Positions 37,861 through 48,050 of a DNA stretch of 64,000 nucleotides are shown here, one piece after another. Both the position numbers and the translations under genes were made by a program. The stretch's first letter is position 1. Each line of letters starts with the position of its first letter. Under the pieces are notes generated by a model. That model searched no databases, was not told where the DNA came from, and was given only the letters and a program-made list of their open reading frames with translations. This DNA is from Luteimonas chenhongjianii (GTDB lineage: Bacteria > Pseudomonadota > Gammaproteobacteria > Xanthomonadales > Xanthomonadaceae), in NCBI RefSeq assembly GCF_002327105.1, contig NZ_CP023406.1, positions 1,116,001 to 1,180,000 of the forward strand, read 5' to 3'.

Positions 37861-39200
37861 TGGCCCGCACCTTCGAGCAGATGGCTCACGACAGCGCCGC
37901 CGCGCGTCAGGCCACGCGCCTGGACGACATCCACGGGCGTTTCGATCCCTGGCTGGTGGGCATCATCGTCGCCATCGCCACACTCGGCGTGATCATGGTC
38001 GCGTCGAGCTCGATCGCGATCGGCGAGGACATGCAGGTCGGTCGCTACTACTTCCTCAGTCGCCATTTCATCTTCCTCGCACTCGGCCTGGGTCTGGCGA
38101 CCGCGGTGATGCGCACCGAGCTCAAGACGATCGAGAAGTACGACCGGTTCCTGCTGCTGGGCTGCGCCGTGCTTCTGCTGCTGGTGTTCGTGCCCGGGCT
38201 GGGACGTTCGGTCAACGGCGCGCATCGCTGGATCAACCTCGGCATCTCCAACTTCCAGGTGGTCGAGGCGGTCAAGGTCATCTACATCGTCTGGCTGGCG
38301 AGCTACCTGGTGCGCTTCCGCGACGATGTCAATGCGACCTGGGGCGCGATGCTCAAGCCGATCGGCGTCGCCGTGGTGCTGGTGGCCCTGCTGCTGCTGC
38401 AGCCCGACTTCGGCTCGTCGATGCTGCTGCTCGGCGTGACCGCCGGCATGCTCGTGCTCGGCGGCGGTCACCTCAAGCGGATGATGCTGCCGGTCGTCGC
38501 ACTGCTGCCGGCGGTGGTGGGCGTCGCGGTGATGGAGCCCTACCGCCTGCGCCGCATCACGTCCTTCATGAATCCCTGGGAAGACCAGCTCGGCGCCGGC
38601 TATCAGCTCAGCAATGCGCTGATGGCGGTGGGTCGCGGCGAATTCTCCGGCGTGGGCCTGGGCGCATCGGTACAGAAGCTGTCCTATCTGCCCGAAGCGC
38701 ATACCGACTTCATCTTCTCGGTGCTCGCCGAGGAGCTCGGTTTCGCCGGCGTGTGCCTGGTGGTCGGCCTGTTCACCGCACTCGTCGGCCGAGCGCTGTG
38801 GATCGGCCTGAAGTGCGTGGAGATGCGGCGCCATTTCGCCGGCTACTGCGCCTTCGGCGTCGCAATGATGATCGGCATGCAGAGCCTGGTGTCGATCGGC
38901 GTCAACCTCGGCCTGCTGCCGACCAAGGGCCTCACGTTGCCGCTGGTGTCGTCGGGCGGTTCGAGCGTGATGATGACCTGTCTCGCGCTCGGCCTGCTGC
39001 TGCGCGTCTCCTACGAACTCGACCGCGCCCAGCGCCAGGTCGCCCGGTTGCGGGGCGATGCCGCGTCGCCGGCGCCGGCGAGCCCGGTCCCCACTACCAC
39101 CCAGCCGCCGCTGCCCGTGCAGCCGGGCGCGCCGGTGCGCGGCACCAGCCGCCTGCGCCAGCGCGTCGAGCCGAGTTTCGGCGGCAGGAGCCAGGCATGA
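37860..39200 (+). CDS. ftsW: Septal peptidoglycan glycosyltransferase FtsW
   Basis: SEDS-family polymerase, partner of FtsI at the septum. ATG 37860 gives 446 residues with about ten membrane helices. Motifs: NGAHRWINLGISNFQ, LLLQPDFGSSMLL, EAHTDFIFSVLAEELG and TLPLVSSGGSS near the C terminus. A 50-residue Pro-rich cytoplasmic tail ends in FGGRSQA. Its stop overlaps murC by ATGA, where murG is normally found. Confidence 0.96.
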   Translation: MARTFEQMAHDSAAARQATRLDDIHGRFDPWLVGIIVAIATLGVIMVASSSIAIGEDMQVGRYYFLSRHFIFLALGLGLATAVMRTELKTIEKYDRFLLLGCAVLLLLVFVPGLGRSVNGAHRWINLGISNFQVVEAVKVIYIVWLASYLVRFRDDVNATWGAMLKPIGVAVVLVALLLLQPDFGSSMLLLGVTAGMLVLGGGHLKRMMLPVVALLPAVVGVAVMEPYRLRRITSFMNPWEDQLGAGYQLSNALMAVGRGEFSGVGLGASVQKLSYLPEAHTDFIFSVLAEELGFAGVCLVVGLFTALVGRALWIGLKCVEMRRHFAGYCAFGVAMMIGMQSLVSIGVNLGLLPTKGLTLPLVSSGGSSVMMTCLALGLLLRVSYELDRAQRQVARLRGDAASPAPASPVPTTTQPPLPVQPGAPVRGTSRLRQRVEPSFGGRSQA

Positions 39201-40660
39201 TCCGTCGTCTCCACCAGACCCGCGGCCTGTCGAAGGAAGACTTCGCCAAGGTGTTCTCGCGCGTGCATTTCGTCGGCATCGGCGGCACCGGCATGAGCGG
39301 CATCGCCGAAGTGCTGTGCACGCTGGGCTACAAGGTGTCGGGCTCCGACACCGCCGACAGCGCGACCACGCGCCGGCTCGCGAGCCTTGGCGCGACCGTG
39401 CATCGCGGCCATGCGGCAGCCAATGTACTGGGCAGCGACTGCGTGGTCGTGTCCAGCGCGATCCGGCCCGACAATCCGGAACTGATGGAGGCGCGCGCGC
39501 AGCGCATCCCGATCGTGCCGCGCGCGGAGATGCTGGCCGAACTGATGCGCTTCCGCCGCAGCATCGCGGTGGCCGGTACCCACGGCAAGACCACGACCAC
39601 GTCACTGACCGCGAGCGTGCTCGCCGAAGGCGGCCTCGATCCGACCTTCGTCGTCGGCGGCCAGCTGCTGGCTGCCGGCGCGAACGCGCGCCTGGGCAGT
39701 GGCGACTGGCTCGTCGCCGAGGCGGACGAGAGCGACGGCAGCTTCCTGCGCCTCAATCCGCTGATCGCGATCGTCACCAATATCGACGCCGACCACCTGG
39801 AGAACTACGGCGGTGATTTCACCCGCGTCCAGGCCGCGTTCGACGAATTCCTGCATCGACTGCCGTTCTATGGACTCGCGGTGCTGTGCATCGACGATCC
39901 CGAGGTCGCGCGCCTGGCCACGGCCACGCCGCGCCACGTGATGACCTACGGCCTGTCGGATGCCGCCGACGTGCGTGCCGAGGACGTCGCCCAGGACGGC
40001 GCGGCGATGACCTTCACGCTGTGCCTGCCCGAAAACACGCGCATCCGCGCGCGGCTTGCGCTGCCCGGCCGCCACAATGTGCTCAATGCACTCGCCGCAG
40101 CCGCGGTGGGCTGGCAGCTCGGCGTCGCCCCCGAGGCGATCGTCGCCGCGCTGGGTGCGTTCCAGGGCATCGGCCGCCGCTTCAACCTGCTCGGCGAGCT
40201 GGTCACGCCTGCCGGCGCCCGCGTACAGCTGGTCGACGACTACGGCCATCATCCCAAGGAGCTGGCGGCGGTGTTCGCCGCGGCGCGCGGAGGCTGGAGC
40301 GATCGCCGCCTCGTGGTCGCATTCCAGCCACACCGCTACAGCCGCACCCGCGACCTGTTCGACGACTTCGCCGGCGTGTTGTCGGATGTCGATGCACTGG
40401 TGTTGACCGAGGTCTATCCCGCGGGCGAGGCGCCGATTGCGGGCGCCGATGCGAAGGCACTCGCACGCGCGATCCGCGCGCGCGGCCGGATCGATCCGGT
40501 CGTCGTTGCCGGCGCCGCGGATCTGGCCGGCGTGCTGCCCGACATCCTCGAAGATGGCGACCTGCTGCTGATGATGGGCGCCGGCGACATCGGCGTCGCC
40601 GTGCAGCGCCTCGCGCAGGCAGGTTTCATCGGCGCAGCGCGCCCGGAGGCGGGCCGATGA
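39197..40660 (+). CDS. murC: UDP-MurNAc--L-alanine ligase MurC
   Basis: Adds L-Ala to UDP-MurNAc; cytoplasmic ligase of 487 residues from ATG 39197. [18 protein letters not shown] binds the UDP part, [13 protein letters not shown] is the ATP loop, and [26 protein letters not shown] and [13 protein letters not shown] follow. An open frame upstream lies inside ftsW. It overlaps both neighbours by four bases, so the order ftsW-murC-ddlB leaves no space for murG. Confidence 0.97.
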   Translation: MIRRLHQTRGLSKEDFAKVFSRVHFVGIGGTGMSGIAEVLCTLGYKVSGSDTADSATTRRLASLGATVHRGHAAANVLGSDCVVVSSAIRPDNPELMEARAQRIPIVPRAEMLAELMRFRRSIAVAGTHGKTTTTSLTASVLAEGGLDPTFVVGGQLLAAGANARLGSGDWLVAEADESDGSFLRLNPLIAIVTNIDADHLENYGGDFTRVQAAFDEFLHRLPFYGLAVLCIDDPEVARLATATPRHVMTYGLSDAADVRAEDVAQDGAAMTFTLCLPENTRIRARLALPGRHNVLNALAAAAVGWQLGVAPEAIVAALGAFQGIGRRFNLLGELVTPAGARVQLVDDYGHHPKELAAVFAAARGGWSDRRLVVAFQPHRYSRTRDLFDDFAGVLSDVDALVLTEVYPAGEAPIAGADAKALARAIRARGRIDPVVVAGAADLAGVLPDILEDGDLLLMMGAGDIGVAVQRLAQAGFIGAARPEAGR

Positions 40661-41616
40661 GCGCCACGCTGTCCGCACCCCGTTTCACCGAGCCGGGCGT
40701 GTTCGGCCGCGTTGCGGTGCTGCTCGGCGGCTCGGGCTCGGAGCGGGAGGTCTCGCTGCAGTCGGGGCAGGGGGTGCTCGATGCGCTGCGCTCGCGCGGC
40801 GTCGATGCGCACGCGGTCGACGGGGTGCCGGCGCTCGCACAGGCGATCCTCGCCGGCAAGTTCGACCGCGTGTTCAACATCCTGCACGGCGGCGACGGCG
40901 AGAACGGCGTGGTCCAGGGCCTGCTGGAGGCTTTCGGCATTCCCTGTACCGGCTCGGGCGTGCTCGGTTCCGCGCTGACCATGGACAAGATCCGCACCAA
41001 GCAGGTGTGGATGAGCGAAGGTCTTCCGACCCCGCGCTTCGCCCGCCTGGCACCAGGCGCGGATCTCCACGCTGCCGCGGCGTCGCTCGGCTATCCGGTC
41101 TTCGTGAAGCCGTCGTGCGAAGGCTCCAGCGTCGGTGTGTTCCGCGTGATTAGCGAAGCGGACCTGCAACCGGCCGTCGAGTTCGCCGCCGGCTATGCCG
41201 GCGAACTGCTGATGGAGCAGATGGTGCGTGGCGACGAGCTGACCGTCGGCATCATCGGCGATATCGCGCTGCCGTCCATCCGCATCGTGCCCGCAGGCGA
41301 GTGGTACGACTACCACGCCAAGTACATCGCCGACGACACGCAGTACCTGTGCCCCGGCATGTCCCCCGAGGACGAAGCCGAGGTCGGCGCGCTCGCACTG
41401 GCCGCCTTCCGTGCGGCGGGCTGCAGCGGCTGGGGCCGCGTCGACGTCATGCGCGACATCGAGCGTGGCCTGCAGCTGATCGAGGTCAATACCGCGCCCG
41501 GCATGACCAGTCATTCGCTGGTGCCCAAGGCTGCTGCGCAGATCGGAATGGATTACGCGGCGCTGTGCTGGCGCGTGCTCGAAGCCACGATTCCGGTGGA
41601 GGTGGAAGCGCGATGA
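40657..41616 (+). CDS. ddlB: D-alanine--D-alanine ligase
   Basis: ATP-grasp enzyme that makes D-Ala-D-Ala for MurF. ATG 40657 gives 319 residues. [45 protein letters not shown] and [20 protein letters not shown] mark the three ATP-grasp parts. The position murC-ddlB-ftsQ fits DdlB. Overlaps are ATGA on both sides. Confidence 0.97.
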   Translation: MSATLSAPRFTEPGVFGRVAVLLGGSGSEREVSLQSGQGVLDALRSRGVDAHAVDGVPALAQAILAGKFDRVFNILHGGDGENGVVQGLLEAFGIPCTGSGVLGSALTMDKIRTKQVWMSEGLPTPRFARLAPGADLHAAAASLGYPVFVKPSCEGSSVGVFRVISEADLQPAVEFAAGYAGELLMEQMVRGDELTVGIIGDIALPSIRIVPAGEWYDYHAKYIADDTQYLCPGMSPEDEAEVGALALAAFRAAGCSGWGRVDVMRDIERGLQLIEVNTAPGMTSHSLVPKAAAQIGMDYAALCWRVLEATIPVEVEAR

Positions 41617-42410
41617 ACCAGGCGCTGGGCACGATGGTGCGGGTCCTGGCATGGGCGCTGGCGGTTGCGCTGGTGGCGCTGCCGGTGGTCGCCGTGGTCA
41701 ACGGCTGGATCGGCGCCGAGCGCTGGCCGCTGCGCGTGCTGCGCATCAATGACGGCCTCGAGCAGGTCGATACCGCGCGCGTGCGCGCCGCCGTGTTGCC
41801 GCATGCGCAGCGCGGCTTCTTCGCGGTCGATCTGGCTCAGGCGCAGCGCGATGTCGCGCGCCTGCCATGGGTGGCCGGGGTCGAGGTGCGCAAGCGCTGG
41901 CCGGACGTTCTGCATGTACGCATCGCCGAGCATGTGCCCTTCGCGCGCTGGGGCGATGCGCGGCTGTTGTCGACGCGTGGCCGCCTGTTCGCCGCCGAGG
42001 GCGTCGACGTGCCCACCGACATGCCGCGTTTCGACGGCCCCGAGAATCGCATTCCCGAGATCGTCGCGCTCTACAACGAATCGCGGGAGCTGTTCGGCAC
42101 TGCCGGTATCCGGGTCGAGCGCGTCGCGCTCGACGCGCGCGGCAGCTGGCAGCTGACCCTGTCCAGCGGCACCGATGTCGTCGTCGGCAGCCAGGAAGCG
42201 CGCCTGCGCCTGGCCCGCTTCGCGCGGATGCTGCCGCGCCTGACCGGCACCCGGGTCGAGCCGCTGACCCGCGCCGACCTCCGCTACACCAACGGTTTCG
42301 CGCTGATCTGGGGCGATCCACCCGCGCCCGATGCAGCCCGGGCCGCTGACGCGACCGCCAACCCGGTCGCGCACCGTTCTTCCACCTCCGTTTCCGGCTT
42401 TTCCACATGA
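41613..42410 (+). CDS. ftsQ: Cell division protein FtsQ
   Basis: Bitopic divisome scaffold protein of 265 residues that binds FtsL and FtsB. A helix near residues 9-30 ([19 protein letters not shown]) is followed by a POTRA domain ([20 protein letters not shown], then [15 protein letters not shown]) and a beta domain. The last 30 residues are Pro/Ala/Ser-rich. It overlaps ftsA by ATGA. Confidence 0.95.
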   Translation: MNQALGTMVRVLAWALAVALVALPVVAVVNGWIGAERWPLRVLRINDGLEQVDTARVRAAVLPHAQRGFFAVDLAQAQRDVARLPWVAGVEVRKRWPDVLHVRIAEHVPFARWGDARLLSTRGRLFAAEGVDVPTDMPRFDGPENRIPEIVALYNESRELFGTAGIRVERVALDARGSWQLTLSSGTDVVVGSQEARLRLARFARMLPRLTGTRVEPLTRADLRYTNGFALIWGDPPAPDAARAADATANPVAHRSSTSVSGFST

Positions 42411-43642
42411 ACCGCAAGGGCGACAAGACACTCATCGTCGGACTCGATATCGGCACCTCGAAAGTGGTGGCGCTGGTCGGCGAGTACTCGCCCGGCAATC
42501 CGATCGAGGTCATCGGCATCGGCAGCCACGAATCGCGCGGCCTCAAGCGCGGCGTCGTGGTGGACATCGAATCGACCGTGCAGTCGATCCAGCGCGCGGT
42601 CGAGGAAGCCGAGCTGATGGCCGGGTGCGAGATCCGCTCGGTCTACGCCTCGATCTCCGGCAACCACGTGCAGTGCCGCAATTCGCCGGGCATCGTGCCG
42701 ATCCGCGACAACGAAGTGACCTGGGCCGATCTCGACCGCGTGCTCGATGCGGCCAAGGCGGTCGCGATCCCGGCCGACCAGAAGATCCTGCACGCGATTC
42801 CGCGCGAGTACGTGCTCGACGATTCCCAGGAAGGCATCCGCAACCCGGTCGGCATGACCGGCGTGCGCCTCGAGGTGCATGCGCATCTGGTCGTCTGCGC
42901 GCAGTCGGCCGCGGCCAACATCAGCAAGTGCGTGCAGCGTTGCGGGCTGTCGATCGACGATCTGATCCTGTCCTCGCTGGCCTCGAGCACCGCGGTGCTG
43001 ACCTCCGACGAGCGCGAGCTCGGCGTGGTGCTGGTCGACATGGGCGCCGGCACGACCGATCTGGCGGTGTTCGTGCAGGGGGCGATCTGCCACACGGCTT
43101 CGCTGCCGATCGCCGGCGACAAGGTCACCGAGGACATCGCGCACATGCTGCGCACCCCCACGCCCGAGGCCGAGCAGATCAAGGTGCGCTACGCCTGCGC
43201 GCTCGCGCAGCTGGCGACCAGCGAGGAATCGATCCAGGTCCCGAGCGTCGGCGACCGCCCGCCGCGGCGTCTGCCGCGGCAGTCGCTGGCGCAGGCCGTG
43301 CAGGCGCGCTACGAGGAAATCTTCGAGATGGTGCAGGCCGAACTGCGCCGGTCGGGCTTCGAGCAGCACGTGCGCGCCGGCATGGTGCTCACCGGCGGCG
43401 CCTCGAAGATGGAAGGCGTGGTCGAACTGGCCGAGGAAATGCTGCAGATGCCGGTTCGGGTGGGCATTCCCCAGCACGTCACCGGCCTGGGCGAGGTGGT
43501 TGGCAATCCGGTCCACGCCACTGGGGTGGGCCTGCTGCTGATGGGCAGCCAGATCGAACATCCGCGCCGGCCCGTGGTCTCCGGGGGCCGCGCCGGCGGG
43601 TGGCTGAAAAAGATATGGGCGCGATTCAACGGCGAATTCTGA
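42407..43642 (+). CDS. ftsA: Cell division protein FtsA
   Basis: Actin-like ATPase that tethers FtsZ to the membrane. It has 411 residues. LIVGLDIGTSKVVALVGEY begins the fold, the 1C insertion follows (RGLKRGVVVDIE), VLVDMGAGTTDLAVF is the second phosphate loop and MVLTGGASKMEGVVELAEEM the adenosine motif. The C terminus GGWLKKIWARFNGEF is the expected amphipathic membrane-targeting helix. A 143-base gap separates it from ftsZ. Confidence 0.97.
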   Translation: MNRKGDKTLIVGLDIGTSKVVALVGEYSPGNPIEVIGIGSHESRGLKRGVVVDIESTVQSIQRAVEEAELMAGCEIRSVYASISGNHVQCRNSPGIVPIRDNEVTWADLDRVLDAAKAVAIPADQKILHAIPREYVLDDSQEGIRNPVGMTGVRLEVHAHLVVCAQSAAANISKCVQRCGLSIDDLILSSLASSTAVLTSDERELGVVLVDMGAGTTDLAVFVQGAICHTASLPIAGDKVTEDIAHMLRTPTPEAEQIKVRYACALAQLATSEESIQVPSVGDRPPRRLPRQSLAQAVQARYEEIFEMVQAELRRSGFEQHVRAGMVLTGGASKMEGVVELAEEMLQMPVRVGIPQHVTGLGEVVGNPVHATGVGLLLMGSQIEHPRRPVVSGGRAGGWLKKIWARFNGEF

Positions 43643-43785
43643 TTCGCGCACACGAAAACGGGGGTGGGGACGCGGCGGGCAGGGCAGCGACGAAACCAGC
43701 GGTACGGCATAGCAAGGCACATCAATAGACGCCGGGAAGGACGTGGTCACCACGCCGAACCCGGTCCAACGAGAGGACGACGGAC

Positions 43786-45066
43786 ATGGCACATTTCGAA
43801 TTGGTCGAGAAGATGGCCCCAAACGCGGTGATCAAGGTCATCGGTGTCGGCGGCGGCGGCGGCAATGCAGTCGCGCACATGGTCAACAACAGCGTCGATG
43901 GCGTTGAGTTCATCACCGCCAACACCGACGCGCAGGCGATCAAGAACTGCGGCGCCAAGCTGCAGCTGCAGCTCGGCAGCAGCGTCACCAAGGGCCTGGG
44001 CGCAGGCGCGAACCCGGAAGTCGGCCGCCAGGCCGCGCTCGAGGACCGCGAGATCATCATGGATGCGCTGCAGGGCGCCGACATGGTGTTCATCACCGCC
44101 GGCATGGGCGGCGGCACCGGCACCGGCGCTGCGCCCGTGGTCGCGCAGATGGCCAAGGAGATGGGCATCCTGACCGTCGCCGTGGTCACCAAGCCGTTCC
44201 CCTTCGAAGGCCGCCGGCGCATGCAGGTCGCCCTCAAGGGGATCGAGGAACTGTCGGCGCATTGCGACTCGCTGATCACCATTCCCAACGAGAAGCTGAT
44301 CACCGTGCTCGGCCGCAACGCCACGATGATCCAGGCCTTCCGCGCCGCCAACGACGTGCTGCTCGGCGCCGTGCAGGGCATTGCCGACCTGATCGTGCGT
44401 CCCGGTCTGATCAACGTCGACTTCGCCGACGTCCGCACCGTGATGTCCGAAATGGGCCTGGCGATGATGGGTACGGGCCTTGCCCGTGGCGACGACCGCG
44501 CCCAGGCCGCCGCCGAAGCCGCGATCCAGAACCCGCTGCTGGACGATGTCAACCTGGCCGGCGCCAACGGCATCCTGGTCAACATCACCGCCGGCGCCGA
44601 CTTCACGATGGCCGAGTTCGACGAAGTGGGCCGCACGGTGGAGAACTTCTCCAGCGAGGACGCGACCATCGTCATCGGCACCGTGCTCGATCCGGACATG
44701 CAGGACGAGGTCCGCGTGACCGTGGTCGCGACCGGCCTGAACCGCGCCCCGGCGCGGGCGGCAGGCTACAGCGGAGAAGGCGCGGGCCGCGGCAAGCCGC
44801 AGGTCCAGCTGATCAGCAACAACCAGCGCGGCGTGCGCGACGGCACGACCGGCATGCTGATCGAGGACGGCTCCGACGCGGTCGCGCCCTACAGCCCCGG
44901 CAACAGCATCGCGGCCTCGCTGCGCGGAAACGCGGGCGGCCAGTCGACCTCTCCGCTGCGCAGCAACGCCCGTGCGGAGTCGAGCGAGGCCCCCAAGGTC
45001 GCCGATTTCGGCAGCGACAGCAGCTACCTGGACATTCCGGCGTTCCTGCGTCGCCAGGCCGACTGA
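43786..45066 (+). CDS. ftsZ: Cell division protein FtsZ
   Basis: Tubulin-like GTPase that forms the Z ring. It has 426 residues. [25 protein letters not shown], the T4 loop [14 protein letters not shown] and the T7 loop region [11 protein letters not shown] are present. A variable linker (about 320-410) leads to the C-terminal peptide [11 protein letters not shown], which binds FtsA and ZipA. GAGAGGA is a clear ribosome-binding site. The gap before it, with no overlap, leaves room for its own promoter. A terminator follows at 45323. Confidence 0.98.
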   Translation: MAHFELVEKMAPNAVIKVIGVGGGGGNAVAHMVNNSVDGVEFITANTDAQAIKNCGAKLQLQLGSSVTKGLGAGANPEVGRQAALEDREIIMDALQGADMVFITAGMGGGTGTGAAPVVAQMAKEMGILTVAVVTKPFPFEGRRRMQVALKGIEELSAHCDSLITIPNEKLITVLGRNATMIQAFRAANDVLLGAVQGIADLIVRPGLINVDFADVRTVMSEMGLAMMGTGLARGDDRAQAAAEAAIQNPLLDDVNLAGANGILVNITAGADFTMAEFDEVGRTVENFSSEDATIVIGTVLDPDMQDEVRVTVVATGLNRAPARAAGYSGEGAGRGKPQVQLISNNQRGVRDGTTGMLIEDGSDAVAPYSPGNSIAASLRGNAGGQSTSPLRSNARAESSEAPKVADFGSDSSYLDIPAFLRRQAD

Positions 45067-45133
45067 TGCCGTCCCTGGCGAGGGTCATCGCTTGCGGCAG
45101 GCCCCTCCCGGCCTGCCGTAACCGGGCGCGTGA

Positions 45134-45166
45134 CGAAGCGCGAGGCAGTGCCTCGCCCGCGCTTCG
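45134..45166. other. Hairpin downstream of ftsZ
   Basis: CGAAGCGCG (45134-45142) pairs with CGCGCTTCG (45158-45166), with an inner AGGC/GCCT stem and a CGCC bulge. There is no U-tract, so it may protect the ftsZ 3' end rather than terminate. Confidence 0.4.
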
Positions 45167-45322
45167 CCCCGTCCTGCACCGTCAGGTGGGCTGATTCCTC
45201 GCCGCGCGACGGCATGCGCGTCCGCCCGACCGGGCGGCCTGCGGATGGCCGTCGCCGCAGGGCGGAGCGTCCTCCTGTCCTGAAGTGCCCGGCGGCGCGT
45301 TGTCCGCGCGTCGCCTTTTGGT

Positions 45323-45351
45323 CCATCGGGCTCGTCCCGATGGGCCGTTTT
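45323..45351 (+). terminator. Rho-independent terminator after ftsZ
   Basis: CCATCGGG-CTCGT-CCCGATGG (45323-45343), an 8-bp stem, followed by GCCGTTTT. It separates the dcw transcript from lpxC, which has its own -10 box 83 bases later. The remaining sequence of the 440-base ftsZ-lpxC gap holds no supported gene. Confidence 0.7.
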
Positions 45352-45433
45352 CCAGCCGTCGCAGCGCATTTGACGGCGTTTGGCCGCGCAGTCAGCATCG
45401 CCCGCCTTTCCGTTCAGGTTCAGCCGGTGCCGT

Positions 45434-45439
45434 GATAAT
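45434..45439 (+). promoter_or_regulatory. lpxC extended -10 box
   Basis: GATAAT preceded by GT (context CCGTGATAATCTG), 68 bases upstream of the lpxC ATG and after the ftsZ terminator. No strong -35 box is seen, which fits an extended -10 promoter. Confidence 0.55.
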
Positions 45440-45506
45440 CTGCCTCGCGGTTCCGATGGCAGTCCGATGACGGATGCGCGGAATCTTCTCTCCTGCGGAC
45501 TCCCCC

Positions 45507-46415
45507 ATGCCCCGCCAACGCACCATCAAGAACGTGATCCGCGCGACAGGCGTCGGCCTGCACAGCGGCGAGAAAGTGTTTTTGACCCTGCGTCCCGCGG
45601 CGCCCGATACCGGCATCGTGTTCCGACGCGTCGATCTCGACCCGCCCGTGGACATTCCCGCACACGGCAATCTGGTCACCGAGACCACGCTGTGTACCGG
45701 ACTGAGCTGTGGCCCGGCCAAGGTCCAGACGGTCGAACACCTGATGTCCGCACTGGCGGGCCTGGGTGTCGACAATATGTATGTCGAGCTGTCCGCGGCG
45801 GAAGTTCCGATCATGGACGGCTCGTCCGGCCCCTTCGTGTTCCTGCTGCAGTCGGCCGGTGTTGTGGAGCAGGATGCGCCCAAGCGCTTCATCCGCGTGC
45901 TCAAGCCGGTGGAAGTGCGCGAGGGCGACAAGATCGCGCGCTTCGAGCCGTTCGACGGCTTCAAGCTCGACTTCACCATCGCCTTCGACCATCCCGCGAT
46001 CCCGCTGGCGCAGTCGCGCGCCGAAGTCGAGTTCTCGACCGAGGCCTACATCCGCGAAGTCAGCCGGGCGCGCACCTTCGGCTTCATGCGCGACCTGGAA
46101 TACATGCGCGAGCGCAATCTTGGTCTCGGCGGGTCGATGGACAATGCGATCGTGCTCGACGAGTTCCGCGTGCTCAACGACGACGGCCTCCGATACGCCA
46201 ACGAGTTCGTGCGCCACAAGATTCTCGACGCGGTCGGTGACCTCTATCTGGCCGGCCATCCCATCCTCGGGCGGTTCGTCGGTTACAAGTCGGGCCATGC
46301 GCTCAACAACAAGCTGGTCCGCGCACTGCTGGCGCAGAGCGACGCCTGGGAAGAGGTCACGTTCGACCGGGCGGGCAATGCACCGCTCGCCTACGGCGCC
46401 CCGGTTGCCGCCTGA
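45507..46415 (+). CDS. lpxC: UDP-3-O-acyl-N-acetylglucosamine deacetylase LpxC
   Basis: Zinc deacetylase, committed step of lipid A synthesis; cytoplasmic. ATG 45507 gives 302 residues. [20 protein letters not shown] begins the fold, [15 protein letters not shown] has the first zinc His, [13 protein letters not shown] the catalytic Glu/Asp region, and [18 protein letters not shown] and [12 protein letters not shown] the other ligands. In E. coli its level is set by FtsH proteolysis; the C-terminal tail here ([11 protein letters not shown]) is Ala-rich and could serve as such a signal. Confidence 0.97.
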   Translation: MPRQRTIKNVIRATGVGLHSGEKVFLTLRPAAPDTGIVFRRVDLDPPVDIPAHGNLVTETTLCTGLSCGPAKVQTVEHLMSALAGLGVDNMYVELSAAEVPIMDGSSGPFVFLLQSAGVVEQDAPKRFIRVLKPVEVREGDKIARFEPFDGFKLDFTIAFDHPAIPLAQSRAEVEFSTEAYIREVSRARTFGFMRDLEYMRERNLGLGGSMDNAIVLDEFRVLNDDGLRYANEFVRHKILDAVGDLYLAGHPILGRFVGYKSGHALNNKLVRALLAQSDAWEEVTFDRAGNAPLAYGAPVAA

Positions 46416-46493
46416 GCGGCGGTGATCACCTTCGCCAACACGCGATGAACTTGGCCGTGACCGCGCCGGACCTGTTCATGTCTGTGGCGATAC

Positions 46494-46542
46494 TTAACTA
46501 AAAGTTAACGTTATCTTTCTGATTCCGTAACTTGTAGTTAAC
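46494..46542. repeat. AT-rich cluster of AGTTAA(C) motifs
   Basis: TTAACT at 46494-46499 (inverted), AGTTAAC at 46503-46509 and AGTTAAC at 46536-46542. The first two form TTAACT-AAA-AGTTAA, a near-perfect palindrome. The stretch stands out as AT-rich in a GC-rich window. It lies between the converging ends of lpxC and dciA, where promoters for either are not expected. The function is unknown. Confidence 0.5.
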
Positions 46543-46627
46543 CTCCTGCCCGCTTTCGGCCAGTAGGATGGCCCCTCCCCCCTTCACCTGGCCTCGACTT
46601 TGGTGAGCAGGGGACGGGACCGCCGCT

Positions 46628-47092
46628 TCATTTTCGTTCGTCGCCATCCTCGCCGGATTGCAGCGAAGCCAGCGCCGCCTTCAGCGCAGCGCGGGCCACC
46701 GGCGAAGGTGGGGTGGTACGTGCGCGGCCAGCATCGACCTCGGGTCGGAGCGGCCGGGTCGAGGTTCTGACCACGATGTCGCTGACATCCAGCCCGATGG
46801 ACCGGGCGGCGTCGAGCAGCACATCAGCCGACAGGCGCAGCCTGGCGTGCCAGATGGGCGAATCGACGAGGAAGACCAACCTGCTGCCATCCACATTGGC
46901 CAACCGCGCATGCGGCGCCAGCGTCGGTGGCAACAGGGGAACGAGACGGCGATCCAACGCGTCGAGCCACATGGCCCGGCGGATCGGATCGGCCGACGTA
47001 CCGCCCAGTGCCGCTTCCAGTGCGGCCGTCGGGGCTCCCACGCGGGAAGCGCCGATGCGGGGCGGTTTGGATCTGGACCTGAAATCAGACAT
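46628..47092 (-). CDS. dciA: DUF721 (DciA-type) protein
   Basis: Protein of 154 residues with a DUF721 domain: DRRLVPLLPPTLAPHARLAN, then RLVFLVDSPIWHARLRL. DciA members load the replicative helicase DnaB in bacteria that lack DnaC, such as xanthomonads. The C-terminal Arg/Pro/Ala tail is disordered. Here the identification is by motif and by the DUF721-M23 peptidase-secA neighbourhood. Its ATG is only eight bases from the divergent M23 gene start. Confidence 0.82.
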   Translation of the reverse strand: MSDFRSRSKPPRIGASRVGAPTAALEAALGGTSADPIRRAMWLDALDRRLVPLLPPTLAPHARLANVDGSRLVFLVDSPIWHARLRLSADVLLDAARSIGLDVSDIVVRTSTRPLRPEVDAGRARTTPPSPVARAALKAALASLQSGEDGDERK

Positions 47093-47100
47093 TGGTACGT

Positions 47101-48012
47101 ATGACCCTGAACTCGTTTTTGAATGATATGCGCGGCCGTGTCGCGCAGGTGGCCGCCCGGGCCCGCGCCGTGTCGGCGCGCCGGCCGCTGACCGTCGCTG
47201 CTGCCGTCGCCGTCGCCGGCCTGTGCGGGGGCGCCGCGCTCAACGCCGCCGAGGTCGCGCGCCTGCATGGCGTCGCCGCCAGCAACGAACGCGCGATCGA
47301 CGCCACCCGCCGCGAAGCCCAGCGCGAGATCAACGCACTCGCTGCGCGGATGAGCGAACTCCAGGCCCAGGCGACTCGTCTCAATGCCCTTGGTGACCGG
47401 CTTGCGCGCGGCGCAGGCCTCGAGGACGGCGAGTTCGATTTCGACCAGCCGGTCGGCCAGGGTGGTGCGGAACCCGCGCGGGACATGCCGGCGCGCACGC
47501 TGCTTGGCGGCATGGATGCGCTCGATGATGATTTCGCCTCCGCCGGCCAGCAGCTTTCGGTGCTCGAGGCCCTGCTGTTCGACCTGCGCATCGAGCAGAA
47601 CGCGCTGCCGTCGCGTTCGCCGGTGGGCAAGAGCTACGTGACCTCGTCCTATGGCTACCGCGCCGACCCCTTCGGTCGCGGCGGCCAGTTCCACAAGGGC
47701 ATCGACTTCAGCGCCCGCACCGGCGATCGCGTGATGACGGTCGCCGACGGCGTGGTCAGCTATTCGGGCGTGCGCAGTGGCTACGGCAATGTCGTCGAGG
47801 TCGATCACGGCAACGGCTACGTGACCCGCTATGCGCACAATTCGCGCAACGTGGTGAAGGTGGGCGATCTGGTCCGCGTCGGCGACGAGATCGCCAAGGC
47901 CGGCTCCACCGGTCGCTCTACCGGCGCCCATGTGCATTTCGAGGTGTGGGAGAACGGCCGCGTGCAGAACCCGCGCAAGTTCCTCGGCAACATGGGTGTC
48001 ACCCGCCAGTAA
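47101..48012 (+). CDS. M23 family metallopeptidase
   Basis: Predicted envelope peptidoglycan endopeptidase of 303 residues. An N-terminal signal-anchor (about residues 29-50) is followed by a coiled coil. The LytM domain (about 180-295) has zinc ligands in HKGIDFSARTGD and GAHVHFEVWENG, with SSYGYRADPFG before them. All M23 ligands (HxxxD and HxH) look intact. ATG 47101 is used; TTG 47092 would add three residues and no ribosome-binding site is evident. A hairpin follows the stop and secA lies downstream. Confidence 0.9.
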   Translation: MTLNSFLNDMRGRVAQVAARARAVSARRPLTVAAAVAVAGLCGGAALNAAEVARLHGVAASNERAIDATRREAQREINALAARMSELQAQATRLNALGDRLARGAGLEDGEFDFDQPVGQGGAEPARDMPARTLLGGMDALDDDFASAGQQLSVLEALLFDLRIEQNALPSRSPVGKSYVTSSYGYRADPFGRGGQFHKGIDFSARTGDRVMTVADGVVSYSGVRSGYGNVVEVDHGNGYVTRYAHNSRNVVKVGDLVRVGDEIAKAGSTGRSTGAHVHFEVWENGRVQNPRKFLGNMGVTRQ

Positions 48013-48022
48013 CCGGCCGCAG

Positions 48023-48050
48023 CCGCTGCGTTCTGGCGCAGACGCAGCGG
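48023..48050 (+). terminator. Hairpin after the M23 peptidase gene
   Basis: CCGCTGCGT pairs with ACGCAGCGG, with an inner CTG-GCG-CAG stem, 10 bases after the stop. There is no U-tract, so termination would be weak or Rho-assisted. The rest of the 391-base gap to secA holds only the secA leader signals. Confidence 0.45.
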
